64,000 bases of DNA, taken from Pseudomonadota bacterium. GTDB taxonomy: Bacteria > Pseudomonadota > Gammaproteobacteria > Xanthomonadales > Xanthomonadaceae. Position 1 is the first letter of the stretch, and each line of letters begins with the position of its first letter. A program made the translations under genes and the position numbers. Shown here piece by piece: positions 8,484 to 17,837 of the stretch. The stretch covers positions 1 to 64,000 of the forward strand of contig JAEWNY010000028.1 of NCBI GenBank assembly GCA_023461075.1, in the 5' to 3' direction. The notes below the pieces were generated by a model that worked only from the letters and a program-made list of their open reading frames with translations, searched no databases and was not told the origin of the DNA.

Positions 8484-9280
8484 GCCCGGCGCCGCGCTGC
8501 CCAGCCGCGGATGATCGCGGCCAGCGCAGCCACGCCATCGGTCAACGCGGCCGGACCGGGTTGCAGGATCAGCGGCGATTTGACCTCGTGCAGCTCGCCG
8601 TCGCGCACCGCCGGGATCGCCTCCCATCCGGGGCGTGCCGTCACCTTTTCCGCGCGGAATTTCTTGCCGCACCACGAGCCGATGATGATGTCCGGCGCGC
8701 GCGGTATCACTTCGGCGTGGTCGGCGAGGATGCGCTGCTTCGCAAGCGGCTCGCGCGCACGCTCGGGAAAGACGTCATCGCCACCGGCGAGGGTGACGAG
8801 TTCGCTGACCCAGCGGATGCCGGTGATCGCCGGCGTGTCCCATTCCTCGAAGTAAACCCTGGGGCGATGGGTGAGCGTTGCGGCCTCCGCGGCGATCGCC
8901 GCAAGGCCGCGTTGCAACTCATCGGCATAGGCATCGGCCCTGGCCGCCGCGCCGACCATGGCGCCCAACCGACGGATGTAGTCGAGGATGCCTTCGACGC
9001 TGCGATGGTTGCTGATCCACACCTCGACCCCGCGCCGCACCAACTCGGCGGCGATGTCGGCTTGGATGTCGGAAAATCCGATCGCCATGTCCGGCCGGAG
9101 CTTGAGGATCTCGTCGATTTTCGCGCTGGTGAAGGCGCTGACCTTGGGTTTCTGCCTGCGCGCGATGGCCGGGCGCACGGTGAAGCCCGAGATGCCGACG
9201 ATGCGGTCCTGCTCGCCGAGCGCGTACAACGTCTCGGTCGGCTCCTCGGTCAGGCAGACGATGCGGCGCGGGCCGGTCAT
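8480..9280 (-). CDS. BtuF-like cobalamin-binding/ABC substrate-binding fold protein without signal peptide
   Basis: The 266-residue protein has the periplasmic-binding fold of BtuF/FhuD: RIVCLTEEPTETLYALGEQDRIVGIS, then KPKVSAFTSAKIDEILKLRPDMAIGFSDIQ, and GDDVFPE and WEAIPAVRDGELHEV in the C-lobe. The mature-like sequence starts at residue 5, so there is no export signal; unlike true BtuF it should stay in the cytoplasm. No BtuC/BtuD permease genes are nearby. Its start overlaps the stop of the NIF3-like gene by four bases, so it is the third gene of a pdxH operon. The ligand could be a corrinoid or iron chelate, but this is only a family-level guess. Confidence 0.78.
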   Translation of the reverse strand: MTGPRRIVCLTEEPTETLYALGEQDRIVGISGFTVRPAIARRQKPKVSAFTSAKIDEILKLRPDMAIGFSDIQADIAAELVRRGVEVWISNHRSVEGILDYIRRLGAMVGAAARADAYADELQRGLAAIAAEAATLTHRPRVYFEEWDTPAITGIRWVSELVTLAGGDDVFPERAREPLAKQRILADHAEVIPRAPDIIIGSWCGKKFRAEKVTARPGWEAIPAVRDGELHEVKSPLILQPGPAALTDGVAALAAIIRGWAARRRA

Positions 9281-9633
9281 GCATCGCGATCCGGCAGCGG
9301 GAACAGGGTTTCATCGACGAATACCGCCGGCACTTCCCAGGGATGGTGTCGATGCACGCCTTCGCGGAGCACGCGCTCCAGTCGTGCCGCATCGCGCGGG
9401 ATGGCGAATTCGACCCGCACGCTCTCGACGCGGCTCAACTCGCCGGCCGTGCCTTCGGTCGGGATCGCGCCCGGCCCGGGACGAAATTGCTCGGTCACGC
9501 GCGGCAAGACCCACATCACCTCACCGTAGTCACCGATCGCCAGGCCATCCACCGCGACGATCCCCGCGACCAGCGCATCCAGATGCGTCGCCGGCACGAC
9601 CACCGTGATGCGATAGACCTCGAGCATGCGCAT
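9277..9633 (-). CDS. Stand-alone NIF3/YqfO-type PII-like domain protein
   Basis: This is a 118-residue protein without signal peptide. The pattern VYRITVVVPATHLDALVAGIVAVDGLAIGDYGEVMW, then FRPGPGAIPTEGTAGELSRVESVRVEFAIPRD and HHPWEVPAVFVDE, resembles the inserted PII/CutA-like domain of YqfO-type NIF3 proteins, here without the flanking dinuclear-metal halves. Stand-alone copies are usually annotated as NIF3-like or YqfO family proteins with no proven role. It lies between pdxH (one-base overlap, TGATG) and the BtuF-like gene (four-base overlap), so all three are translated from one message. Confidence 0.72.
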   Translation of the reverse strand: MRMLEVYRITVVVPATHLDALVAGIVAVDGLAIGDYGEVMWVLPRVTEQFRPGPGAIPTEGTAGELSRVESVRVEFAIPRDAARLERVLREGVHRHHPWEVPAVFVDETLFPLPDRDA

Positions 9634-10235
9634 CAGGGATACAGCATGCGCTTGGACCAGCGGCCGACCTCATCGCGCTCGTACAACCAGCGCTCGTGCA
9701 GGCGGAATTTCGCGCCATGCCAGAACTCGATCGCGCGCGGGACGACGCGGCTGCCGCTCCAATCCGGCGGGCGCGGGACATCGCGGCCTTCGAAGCGCCG
9801 TTCGACTTCGGCGATGCGCGCCTCGAAGGTCTCGCGCGCATCGAGCGTGCGGGATTGATCGGAGGCCCAGGCACCGACCTGGCTCATGCGCGGGCGGCTG
9901 GCGAAATAGGCATCGGCCTCGGCATCGGATACGCGCTCGACCGCGCCTTCGATCCGCACCTCCACCCCGGCCTCGCCGACATGCGGCCACCAGAACAGCA
10001 GCGCGGCGTTCGGGTTTTCCGCGAGTTCCGAACCCTTGCGGCCATCGACATGACTGTAGAACACGAAGCCGCGATGATCGAACGCCTTCAGCAACACGAT
10101 GCGCGCGGCGGGACGGCCTTGCGCATCAGCGGTGGCCAGCGTCATGCCGGTGGCATCGGCCTCGACCTCGCCGGCCCGCTCGAACAGGCGGGTGAAGGCA
10201 TCGAGAGCTTCGTGCAACAGCGGGTCGGTGTCCAT
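9633..10235 (-). CDS. pdxH: Pyridoxamine 5'-phosphate oxidase
   Basis: PdxH is the FMN enzyme that oxidises pyridoxine or pyridoxamine 5'-phosphate to PLP. The 200-residue product shows [32 protein letters not shown] (FMN-binding split barrel), [32 protein letters not shown] and the C-terminal signature [24 protein letters not shown]. An ATG six codons upstream (10253) is also possible. It leads an operon with the NIF3-like and BtuF-like genes and is divergent from aroK across about 60 bases. Confidence 0.95.
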   Translation of the reverse strand: MDTDPLLHEALDAFTRLFERAGEVEADATGMTLATADAQGRPAARIVLLKAFDHRGFVFYSHVDGRKGSELAENPNAALLFWWPHVGEAGVEVRIEGAVERVSDAEADAYFASRPRMSQVGAWASDQSRTLDARETFEARIAEVERRFEGRDVPRPPDWSGSRVVPRAIEFWHGAKFRLHERWLYERDEVGRWSKRMLYP

Positions 10236-10294
10236 GCCGGCATTGTCGCGCATCGCCCACGCGAGCGGCAGGTCGATGCCTGTACGATTGCCGC

Positions 10295-10834
10295 ATGGAT
10301 GACACCGCCGCCAACCTGGTGCTGGTCGGGCCGATGGGCGCAGGCAAATCCTCCATCGGCAGGAAGCTCGCGCAGGCGCTCTCGCTGACATTCATCGATG
10401 CCGATCGCGAACTGGAAACGCGCACCGGCGCCAGCATCGCCGACATCTTCGCCTGCGAGGGCGAGGCCGGCTTCCGCAGGCGCGAGTCCGCCTTGCTGGC
10501 CGAGCTCCTGCAGGGGCAGGATCAATTGATTGCCACCGGCGGCGGCGTGGTGCTGGCCGCCGACAATCGCGCGCTGCTGAAATCGCTGGCCTGCGTGGTG
10601 CATCTGGATGTCAGCGTGGCCGGCCAGCTTGAGCGTCTCGCGCGCTGCCGCAGCCGCCCCCTGCTGCAGCGCGACGACCGCGAAACGGTGCTGAGGGCGA
10701 TGGCCATCGAACGCGCGCCGCTGTACGCGGAAGTCGCCCACCTGCATCTGGATACCGAGGGTTGCACGCCGGAGCAGGCCTGCCGCGCCCTGCTGCCGCG
10801 CATCCAGCAAGCATGGCAAAGGGTGGCGGCATGA
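10295..10834 (+). CDS. aroK: Shikimate kinase
   Basis: AroK phosphorylates shikimate at the 3-hydroxyl in the chorismate pathway. The 179-residue protein has the P-loop GPMGAGKSS near residue 12, [18 protein letters not shown] (shikimate and Mg contacts), the GEAGFRRRE segment, the ATGGGVVL motif and the RPLL lid region. The length is normal for the family. The TGA overlaps the ATG of aroB (ATGA), the classic aroK-aroB arrangement. Confidence 0.95.
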   Translation: MDDTAANLVLVGPMGAGKSSIGRKLAQALSLTFIDADRELETRTGASIADIFACEGEAGFRRRESALLAELLQGQDQLIATGGGVVLAADNRALLKSLACVVHLDVSVAGQLERLARCRSRPLLQRDDRETVLRAMAIERAPLYAEVAHLHLDTEGCTPEQACRALLPRIQQAWQRVAA

Positions 10835-11916
10835 ACCTTCGGGTCGAGGTTGGTGGTGCAGCGCCTTATCGCATCGACATCGGCGATGCCCTGCTGGGCG
10901 ATGCGGCCTTGCTGGCCGAACGCTGGCGTGGCCGGCATGCGCTGATCGTCAGTGACGAGAACGTGGCGCCACTTTACGCCGATGGCGTCGCCGCTTGCTT
11001 GCGGCAGATGCGGCCGGACGCCGATATCGCCCGTCTGGTCATCCCACCCGGCGAGGCCGAGAAGACGCTGGCGAATTTCAGCGCGGTCATCGATGCGCTG
11101 GCCGCGCTTGGCGCCACCCGCGATGCCTGCGTGTTCGCGCTCGGCGGCGGGGTGGTCGGTGACTTGGCCGGATTCGCCGCCGCCTGCTGGATGCGCGGCA
11201 TCGATTGCGTGCAGCTGCCGACCTCGCTGCTGGCGATGGTGGATTCATCGGTCGGCGGGAAGACCGCGGTGGACATCGCCGCCGGCAAGAACCTGGTCGG
11301 CGCCTTCCATCCACCGCGCGCTGTCGTCATCGATACCGGCACGCTGGCGACCTTGCCGCCACGCGAACTGCGCGCTGGTCTGGCCGAAGTGGTCAAGTAC
11401 GGCGCGATCTTCGACATCGACTTCATCGACTGGCTCGAGGCGAACGCCGACGCGCTGCTGGCGCTGGATGCCGATGCGCTCACCCACGCCATCGCCACCG
11501 GCTGCCGGCACAAGGCTGCGGTGGTCGAACGCGATCCCTTCGAGGACGGCGAGCGCGCCCTGCTCAACTTCGGCCACACCTTCGCCCACGCGATCGAGGC
11601 CGAACAGGGCTTCGGCGGCCTGGTGCATGGCGAAGCGGTCGCGGTCGGGATGGTGCTGGCCGCGCGCCTGTCGACGCGCCTGGGCATGGCCGGCGATGAC
11701 GCTACCGAACGATTGCGCGCATTGTTGGCGCGTTTCGGCCTGCCGGTCGCGCCGCCGACGGGACTCGACCCGGATGCGCTGCTGGCACGGATGCGGCTGG
11801 ACAAGAAAGCCGCGGCCGACGGCCTGCGCTTCGTGCTGTGGGACGGCATCGGCCACGCTCGCTTGGTCGCCGCGGTGCCCGAGGCTGACGTACGCGCGGT
11901 GCTGCACGGCGCCTGA
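10831..11916 (+). CDS. aroB: 3-dehydroquinate synthase
   Basis: AroB converts DAHP to 3-dehydroquinate, the second step of the shikimate pathway, using NAD and a divalent metal. The 361-residue protein contains GEAEKTL, the dinucleotide-binding [39 protein letters not shown], and the metal ligands in [11 protein letters not shown] and [10 protein letters not shown]. The frame is open further upstream inside aroK; the ATG at 10831 gives the normal N-terminus and four-base coupling to aroK. A TACAAT -10-like box lies just after the stop and may serve the next genes. Confidence 0.96.
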   Translation: MNLRVEVGGAAPYRIDIGDALLGDAALLAERWRGRHALIVSDENVAPLYADGVAACLRQMRPDADIARLVIPPGEAEKTLANFSAVIDALAALGATRDACVFALGGGVVGDLAGFAAACWMRGIDCVQLPTSLLAMVDSSVGGKTAVDIAAGKNLVGAFHPPRAVVIDTGTLATLPPRELRAGLAEVVKYGAIFDIDFIDWLEANADALLALDADALTHAIATGCRHKAAVVERDPFEDGERALLNFGHTFAHAIEAEQGFGGLVHGEAVAVGMVLAARLSTRLGMAGDDATERLRALLARFGLPVAPPTGLDPDALLARMRLDKKAAADGLRFVLWDGIGHARLVAAVPEADVRAVLHGA

Positions 11917-11942
11917 GACACGGCGAACGCTACAATTTCCCG

Positions 11943-12197
11943 ATGCGCCTGCTGCTGCAACAACGGCCCGACGGCCGCGAAGCGCCCCGCTTCGTCCAGC
12001 TCACCCTGCAACCGGACTTGTTCGGTGGCTGGGTGCTGTTGCGCGAAACCGGCCAGCCCGGCAGCCGCAGCACGCTGCGTCGCGAGCAATACCTCGACCA
12101 GGCAAGTGCGCTGGCGGCGATGGAGAAGGCGCGCGATGTGCAATTGAAGAAAGGCTTCCAGTTGATGTTCGCGCAGGGCGCGGACTCCCCACGCTGA
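11943..12197 (+). CDS. WGR domain-containing protein
   Basis: This is an 84-residue protein consisting almost only of a WGR domain: [57 protein letters not shown]. The signature is slightly varied here (GGW instead of WGR proper), which occurs in bacterial stand-alone copies. The domain binds nucleic acid in PARP proteins; the bacterial stand-alone role is not known. A TACAAT box lies about ten bases upstream of the ATG. hemE begins ten bases downstream on the same strand, so the two are probably cotranscribed. Confidence 0.8.
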   Translation: MRLLLQQRPDGREAPRFVQLTLQPDLFGGWVLLRETGQPGSRSTLRREQYLDQASALAAMEKARDVQLKKGFQLMFAQGADSPR

Positions 12198-12207
12198 CGG
12201 AACTGAA

Positions 12208-13275
12208 ATGAATCTCCAGAATGACCGCTTCCTGCGCGCCTTGCGCCGCGAACCCGTGGACTTCACACCCGTCTGGCTGATGCGCCAGGCCGGTCGCTAC
12301 CTGCCGGAATACCGGGCTACCCGCAAGGCGGCCGGCAGCTTCTTGGCCATGGCCAAGAACCCGGAGATCGCCTGCGAGGTGACCCTGCAGCCACTGCGGC
12401 GCTTTCCGCTGGACGCGGCGATCCTGTTCTCCGATATCCTCACCGTACCCGACGCGATGGGCCTGGGCCTGTATTTCGTCGAAGGCGAAGGACCGAAGTT
12501 CGAGCACCCCGTGCGCAGCGAAGCCGACATCGCCCACCTCGCCGTGCCGGACATGGAAACCGAACTGCGCTACGTGATGGATGCCGTGCGCGTCATCCGC
12601 CGCGAGCTGGACGGCACGGTGCCGCTGATCGGTTTCTCCGGCAGCCCGTGGACGCTGGCCTGCTACATGGTCGAAGGCGGTGGCAGCAAGGACTTCGCGC
12701 GGATCAAGGCGATGGCCTACAGCGCACCTGAGCAGTTGCACCGATTGCTGTCGGTGGTGACCGATGCGGTCATCGCCTACCTGTCCGCGCAACGCGCGGC
12801 GGGTGCACAGGCCTTGCAGGTATTCGATACCTGGGGCGGCGTTCTGTCGCCCGCGTTGTATCGCGAGTTCTCGCTGAAATACCTGCAGCGCATCGCCCGG
12901 GAGTTGCAGCGCGGCGACGGCGCCGAGCGCACGCCCTTGATCCTGTTCGGCAAGGGCAACGGCCCTTATATCGACCAACTGGCGATGAGTGGCGCGGAAG
13001 GCGTCGGAATCGACTGGACGGTTTCGCTGGAAGACGCGGCTTGGCGCAGCAAGGGCAAGGTCGCGCTGCAGGGCAACCTGGACCCGGCCACGCTCTACGC
13101 ATCGCCTGAGGCGATCCGCGCGCAGGTGCGCGAGGTGCTGGACAGCTACGCGAACGGCAACGGCGGCTCGCGTGAGGGCCACGTGTTCAACCTCGGCCAC
13201 GGCATGTCGCCGGACATGGACCCGGAACACGTCGCCGTGCTGGTCGATGAAGTGCACGCCTACAGCCGGAGATGA
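12208..13275 (+). CDS. hemE: Uroporphyrinogen decarboxylase
   Basis: HemE removes four carboxyl groups from uroporphyrinogen III to give coproporphyrinogen III in haem synthesis. The 355-residue protein has the two family signatures [16 protein letters not shown] near the N-terminus and [22 protein letters not shown] in the middle, plus the conserved Asp in [14 protein letters not shown] and [10 protein letters not shown]. The C-terminal [17 protein letters not shown] is also typical. It ends three bases before the convergent sensor kinase stop. Confidence 0.97.
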   Translation: MNLQNDRFLRALRREPVDFTPVWLMRQAGRYLPEYRATRKAAGSFLAMAKNPEIACEVTLQPLRRFPLDAAILFSDILTVPDAMGLGLYFVEGEGPKFEHPVRSEADIAHLAVPDMETELRYVMDAVRVIRRELDGTVPLIGFSGSPWTLACYMVEGGGSKDFARIKAMAYSAPEQLHRLLSVVTDAVIAYLSAQRAAGAQALQVFDTWGGVLSPALYREFSLKYLQRIARELQRGDGAERTPLILFGKGNGPYIDQLAMSGAEGVGIDWTVSLEDAAWRSKGKVALQGNLDPATLYASPEAIRAQVREVLDSYANGNGGSREGHVFNLGHGMSPDMDPEHVAVLVDEVHAYSRR

Positions 13276-13278
13276 TCC

Positions 13279-16200
13279 TCAGCCTGGCTGATCGGCGCGG
13301 CGCCTGAAGGCATCGTCCAAGCCCGCGGCCAGCATGTCCGAGGTCACCGGCTTGCGCAGGAAGGCATCGAAGCCGGCATCCCCGGCCAGCGCTTCGGCCT
13401 CGGCATCGGCGCGCGCGGTGACCGCGAGCAACGGCCCGCCGAAGCCGCTGCCGCGCAGTTGGCGCGCCAGCGCGAAACCATCCATGCCGGGCAGGTCTAG
13501 GTCGAGCAGGGCCGCATCGAACCGGTGTGATGCAACTTCGACCAACGCAGCCAATCCGTTCGCGGCATGCCGCACCTCGTGGCCTTGCGCACGCAACAGG
13601 CCGCTCACCACTTCAGCCACGGTCGGATCGTCCTCGACCAGCAGCAGGTCGAGTGCGTTGCGCGGAGGCGTGACCATCGCCTGATCGACCACCGTTGCCT
13701 GCGTCTGCGCATCCGCCACGGCCAATGGCAGGCTGACCCGGAAGCGCGTGCCAACGCCCGGCGTGCTTTCCAGCTCGATGCGCCCGCCCATCACCGCCGC
13801 CAATTCCTGACTGATCGCAAGGCCCAGGCCACTGCCGCCGTAGCGTGCGCTGGTGCGCGCGCCTTCGGCCTGTTCGAAGCGGCGGAACAGGCGCTGCCGC
13901 TGTTTCTCGTTCAAGCCGGGGCCGGTGTCATGGACCGCGAAAACCAGACCGTCGCCTACAGCCGGCCCGACCGAAAGACCAACTTCCCCTTGCTCGGTGA
14001 ACTTGATCGCATTGCCCAGCAGGTTGAGCAGGATCTGCTCGACGCGGGTGCGATCCCCGATGCGCCAACCCGTCACTTCGGGCGACGCATCCAGCACGAA
14101 ACCCAGACTCTTGCGTTCGGCCAGCGGCTGCATCAGCGCCACCACCTCATCGATGACGCCACGCATCTCGAACCCCTCCTCTGCCAGCACAAGCTTGCCG
14201 GCTTCGATGCGGGCCAGGTCCAACGCATCGTTGACCAGTCGCAGCAGGTGCCGGCCGGCGCGCCAGATCGCCTGCACCTGGCCGCGTTGCCGCTCATCCA
14301 GCGGCGTGGACTGCAGCAATTCGGCCATGCCGAGCACGCCGGTCATCGGCGTGCGGATCTCGTGGCCCAAGGTAGCCAGGAATCGGGTCTTGGCCTCCGA
14401 TGCCTGCTCGGCCAGGGTGCGTTTCTGTTCGGCCAGCGCATAGGCATGGTTGCGCTCCAGCCGGCGGCGATAGTCGCGCGCCAACCACGCCGCCAGCAGC
14501 AGCGTGGCCAGGGCGGCGGCCAACAAGGCAGGCGTGGTGCGCCACCAGGGCGGGCGGATGCTGAAATCGATGGTCTGCTCGCGTGCGCTGTTGCCCGCCG
14601 CATCCATCGCGCGCATGTGCAAGCGATAGCGCCCCGGGCCAAGGCCGCTGAAGATGCGTTCGCCCTGCGCGCCTTGCTCGACCCAGCCCCGATCGAAGCC
14701 GTCAAGCCGGCTCCAGTAACGCGTGCCGGCCGGATCGTCATAGGCCAGCAGATGGCCGGTGAGGCGCAGTTCGCGGTCATCCGGCCCAAACGACAGCGGG
14801 CCGGGCGTCGGTTGCGGCAGCCATGCACCGGCGCGGCGCACGTCGATGCCATCGATGCGCAGTGCCGGCACTTCCGGTTGCGGGTCGGGGAATCGGGTGT
14901 CCAGCAGCACCACGCTGCCGTCCTGGGTGGCCGCCGACAGCACCCCGCCGGCACCCAGCGCCAAGCCGCGATCGACGAATTCCTGGTTGGTCAATCCGTG
15001 CTGGATGCCGACATGGCCCATGTGCTTGCGTCGGGCGTCCCAGCGGTACAGGCCGCGCTGGCTGGACAGCCAGACCCGTCCACGCGCATCAACCTCCAGT
15101 CCGCCGGGTTGCAGCGATGGCAAGTCGCGGCCCGCCGGCAGGCGTGCGGCCTCCTTCCAGTTACCGGCGCCATCGCGCAGGTGGTAGGCGAGCCCGTCGA
15201 TGCGATGCAGCCACAGGGCATCGTCGGCGGCGAAGCCGAAGGCGAATACCCGCGCCCCGCGCAGACCCGGTGGCGAGACGATGCGTCCGCTGGCTTCATC
15301 CAGCCAGCCCAGTCCGAAACCCCCTGCCACCCACAAGCGGCCATCCGGCCCCATGCGCAGGGCTTCCTGGTCACCATCGCCAAGCCCGGCGGTCGCGGCC
15401 GGCAGCTGGCGGACTCGCTTGCCGGTGACGATGTCGCGGGCCTCCAGCCCTTCGCCCGGTACGGACAGCCAGAGACGGCCCCGTGCATCCTCGGCCATCA
15501 GGTCGAAGCCGGCATCCGGTGCCGCATCCGCCCCGTCGCCCGGCAGCCAGCTGTCGAGCCGGCCGTCCCGGTCGATCCGCCATAGTCCCGTGCGTCCGTA
15601 GTAGATCCAGAGCTGGCCGAGGCGGTCTTCGCGCAGGACGACCGGCTTGGCGCGCGGCAACTGCGCACGGACTTCTTCACCGAGGCGCTCGGCCACGCCC
15701 TCGCCGTCGATGCGTTCCACGTAGCCATCAACGCCCGCCACCCAGACTCCACCCGCACGCGCGGGCGCCACCGCGCGATAGCCTGTACCGCGCAAGCCAC
15801 TGCCATCCACGCTCTGGCGCATCTGCGCGATGGAACGCCAGTCCGAACGCAGGTAGCCAAGCCCGAGCCCCGGCAACCCCGTCCACAAACCGCCATCGGG
15901 CAAGGCCAGCAGCGCCTGCACGCTGCCGGGCTGGTACAGCGGCTCGGTCAGCACGGGGTACGGGGTCGCCGCATCGTTCGCCACCCGCCACAAGCCGCGC
16001 TGGCTGCCGATCCACAACGCGCCATCGCGACCGCGCGCCAGCGAAATCGCCGCGTTCGGTCGCTCAAACATGTCGGCATACGGCAGTCGCAGCCAGCGAC
16101 CATCGGTTTCGCGGCGGAAGATGCCGATCGCGGTGCCGACCCAGATCCGCGGGCCATCGGTCAGCACCGAGTACACCAGTGGCATCGGCGTATCACCGGG

Positions 16201-16836
16201 CAACGGCATCGCCCGGACCTTGCCTTTCTCCAGCACCGCCAGTCCTTCCAGGGTGGCGATCCACAGGCGATCCGTGCGGTCGACGGAGAGATTGACGATC
16301 GTCTCAGAGGGCACGCCTTCGATGCGTTGCGGCGTCCAGCCGGCGGGATCGCCGCGCAGCGACATCGCATACAGGCCGGCATCGCCGGTGCCGAACCAGA
16401 GCGAGTCGGCGTGGCTTGCGAAGGCGAAGATGTCATCACTGCCCATCACCGGATGGCTGGACCGACGCCAATGGCGGAACCCGACACGCGCGCCATCCAG
16501 CATACTGATGCCGCCGAACTCGCTGGTCGTCCAGACCCGGTCACGGCCGTCCACGTGGACCGCCTGCATCATGTTGCCGGGCAGCGCGCGCGGATTGCCC
16601 GGCTCGTGGCGCCAGAGGCGAAAACCGCTGCCGTCGTAGCGCGCCAGGCCATCGCTGGTCGCCACCCAGATGAAGCCGGCGGCGTCGCGGTCGAGCGCCT
16701 TGACGAAGGAGGTGGGTAGCCCGTCGCGCGGCCCGAGCACGCGCAGGTGCGGGCTTTCCGGGACCTGCGCACGCAGTGCCGGCATCCAGCCGATCCACGC
16801 CATCCATAGCAGGCACGCAGCGACGCATCCGCGCAT
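13279..16836 (-). CDS. Hybrid sensor histidine kinase with periplasmic two-component propeller
   Basis: The 1185-residue protein starts with a signal/membrane segment (residues 1-23, ending RAQ). About 650 residues of beta-propeller repeats of the 'DGRDRVWTT' or 'ARGRVWLS' type follow (two-component regulator propeller), then a Y_Y_Y domain (roughly 690-760), a transmembrane helix (LLAAALATLLLAAWLA), a HisKA domain with H-box FLATLGHEIRTPM (His near 825), and a HATPase with NLLGNAIKFTE, DTGPGL and GGSGLGLAIS. The C-terminal receiver has the acceptor Asp near residue 1112 in LLDLDLPGMDG. No HPt or DNA-binding output follows. The ligand is unknown; similar proteins often sense carbohydrates. 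It is divergent from cytochrome b561. Confidence 0.88.
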   Translation of the reverse strand: MRGCVAACLLWMAWIGWMPALRAQVPESPHLRVLGPRDGLPTSFVKALDRDAAGFIWVATSDGLARYDGSGFRLWRHEPGNPRALPGNMMQAVHVDGRDRVWTTSEFGGISMLDGARVGFRHWRRSSHPVMGSDDIFAFASHADSLWFGTGDAGLYAMSLRGDPAGWTPQRIEGVPSETIVNLSVDRTDRLWIATLEGLAVLEKGKVRAMPLPGDTPMPLVYSVLTDGPRIWVGTAIGIFRRETDGRWLRLPYADMFERPNAAISLARGRDGALWIGSQRGLWRVANDAATPYPVLTEPLYQPGSVQALLALPDGGLWTGLPGLGLGYLRSDWRSIAQMRQSVDGSGLRGTGYRAVAPARAGGVWVAGVDGYVERIDGEGVAERLGEEVRAQLPRAKPVVLREDRLGQLWIYYGRTGLWRIDRDGRLDSWLPGDGADAAPDAGFDLMAEDARGRLWLSVPGEGLEARDIVTGKRVRQLPAATAGLGDGDQEALRMGPDGRLWVAGGFGLGWLDEASGRIVSPPGLRGARVFAFGFAADDALWLHRIDGLAYHLRDGAGNWKEAARLPAGRDLPSLQPGGLEVDARGRVWLSSQRGLYRWDARRKHMGHVGIQHGLTNQEFVDRGLALGAGGVLSAATQDGSVVLLDTRFPDPQPEVPALRIDGIDVRRAGAWLPQPTPGPLSFGPDDRELRLTGHLLAYDDPAGTRYWSRLDGFDRGWVEQGAQGERIFSGLGPGRYRLHMRAMDAAGNSAREQTIDFSIRPPWWRTTPALLAAALATLLLAAWLARDYRRRLERNHAYALAEQKRTLAEQASEAKTRFLATLGHEIRTPMTGVLGMAELLQSTPLDERQRGQVQAIWRAGRHLLRLVNDALDLARIEAGKLVLAEEGFEMRGVIDEVVALMQPLAERKSLGFVLDASPEVTGWRIGDRTRVEQILLNLLGNAIKFTEQGEVGLSVGPAVGDGLVFAVHDTGPGLNEKQRQRLFRRFEQAEGARTSARYGGSGLGLAISQELAAVMGGRIELESTPGVGTRFRVSLPLAVADAQTQATVVDQAMVTPPRNALDLLLVEDDPTVAEVVSGLLRAQGHEVRHAANGLAALVEVASHRFDAALLDLDLPGMDGFALARQLRGSGFGGPLLAVTARADAEAEALAGDAGFDAFLRKPVTSDMLAAGLDDAFRRRADQPG

Positions 16837-16962
16837 CGTCCTTCCCCGTTTCCGACCTTGGGCCACTCCCTGCAGCCGATGCTGGGCCGATGATTGCGTC
16901 AACGCAAGTCCAATGCGAACGTTGCCGCATAGAATCGAGCCACCGCCCAGCGAGGAACCGCC

Positions 16963-17532
16963 ATGACCCTGCGCAATACCGCCACCGACTGGGGCAGCCT
17001 GAGCAAGGCCTTCCACTGGCTGATCGTCGTGCTGCTGATCGGTCAGGGCCTGCTGGGCCTGACCATGGGCGATTTCGGTCGCGAGATGCGCGGCACGCTT
17101 GTTGGTGTGCACAAGTCGATCGGCATCACCATCCTGATGCTGGCGATCGCGCGACTGCTATGGAACCTGTTCGGCGGGCGCCCCGCGCCTGCGCCGGGCG
17201 TCAGCCGCAGCCAACACCTGCTGGCCAACGCCGGCCACCTGCTGCTTTACGGCCTGCTGTTCGTGCTGCCGCTGACCGGTTGGTTGCTGTCGGCCTCCGG
17301 TGGCCGCGACGTGAGCTGGTTCGGCGTGTTCGACCTGCCGCGGATCGTCGGCGAGAACCATGACCTGCACGAGATGTTCGAAGAACGCCACGAGCAGCTG
17401 TTCTGGCTGCTGGTGATCGTGGCGGTGGGACACGCCGGTGCCGCGCTGTATCACCACTTCGTCAAGCGCGACGCCACCCTGGTGCGTATGTTGCCGCGGG
17501 GCTGGTTGCGCGATCCGCGCCGCGACGCCTGA
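16963..17532 (+). CDS. Cytochrome b561 family protein
   Basis: This is a 189-residue inner-membrane dihaem cytochrome of the bacterial b561 (CybB) type, with four hydrophobic helices. Likely haem ligands are His in KAFHWLIVVL, GVHKSIGI, NAGHLLLYGL and VGHAGAALYHHF. These proteins pass electrons between quinol and periplasmic acceptors; CybB reduces superoxide to feed ubiquinone (family knowledge). A GAGGA ribosome site precedes the ATG. A TAGAAT box lies about 35 bases upstream. The gene is convergent with the small glutaredoxin-like gene. Confidence 0.88.
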   Translation: MTLRNTATDWGSLSKAFHWLIVVLLIGQGLLGLTMGDFGREMRGTLVGVHKSIGITILMLAIARLLWNLFGGRPAPAPGVSRSQHLLANAGHLLLYGLLFVLPLTGWLLSASGGRDVSWFGVFDLPRIVGENHDLHEMFEERHEQLFWLLVIVAVGHAGAALYHHFVKRDATLVRMLPRGWLRDPRRDA

Positions 17533-17541
17533 TCGACCTAA

Positions 17542-17769
17542 TCAACCGGCCAGGAAGGCACGCACCATCACCGCATCGAACGGCCAATCCAGTTCGATGT
17601 CGCGGCAGTCGTCGCGCAGCACCGGCACCCGCACGCCGTAGCGCGCTTCCAGCGCCGGCGCGTCATCCAGGAACACGCTGTCGAATTCGGGCACGCGTGC
17701 TTGCGCAAGCACGGACAGCGCCTGGTCGCAGAGATGGCAGTCATCGCGCTGGTAGAGGATCAGGGCCAT
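17542..17769 (-). CDS. Glutaredoxin family protein
   Basis: This 75-residue thioredoxin-fold protein has a CHLC redox-type motif at residues 11-14 (LYQRDDCHLCDQAL), the cis-Pro region YGVRVPVLRDD and a short C-terminal helix. This matches the small DUF836/glutaredoxin-like family found beside many proteobacterial genes. It could act as a cytoplasmic thiol reductant; the partner is unknown. It is convergent with cytochrome b561 and divergent from sdaA. Confidence 0.85.
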   Translation of the reverse strand: MALILYQRDDCHLCDQALSVLAQARVPEFDSVFLDDAPALEARYGVRVPVLRDDCRDIELDWPFDAVMVRAFLAG

Positions 17770-17837
17770 GCGGCGGCGTTCGTCGCGTTCGTCGGTGGCG
17801 CCTAGAATAACGATCCACCGCTCCGCAAAGACGCATC

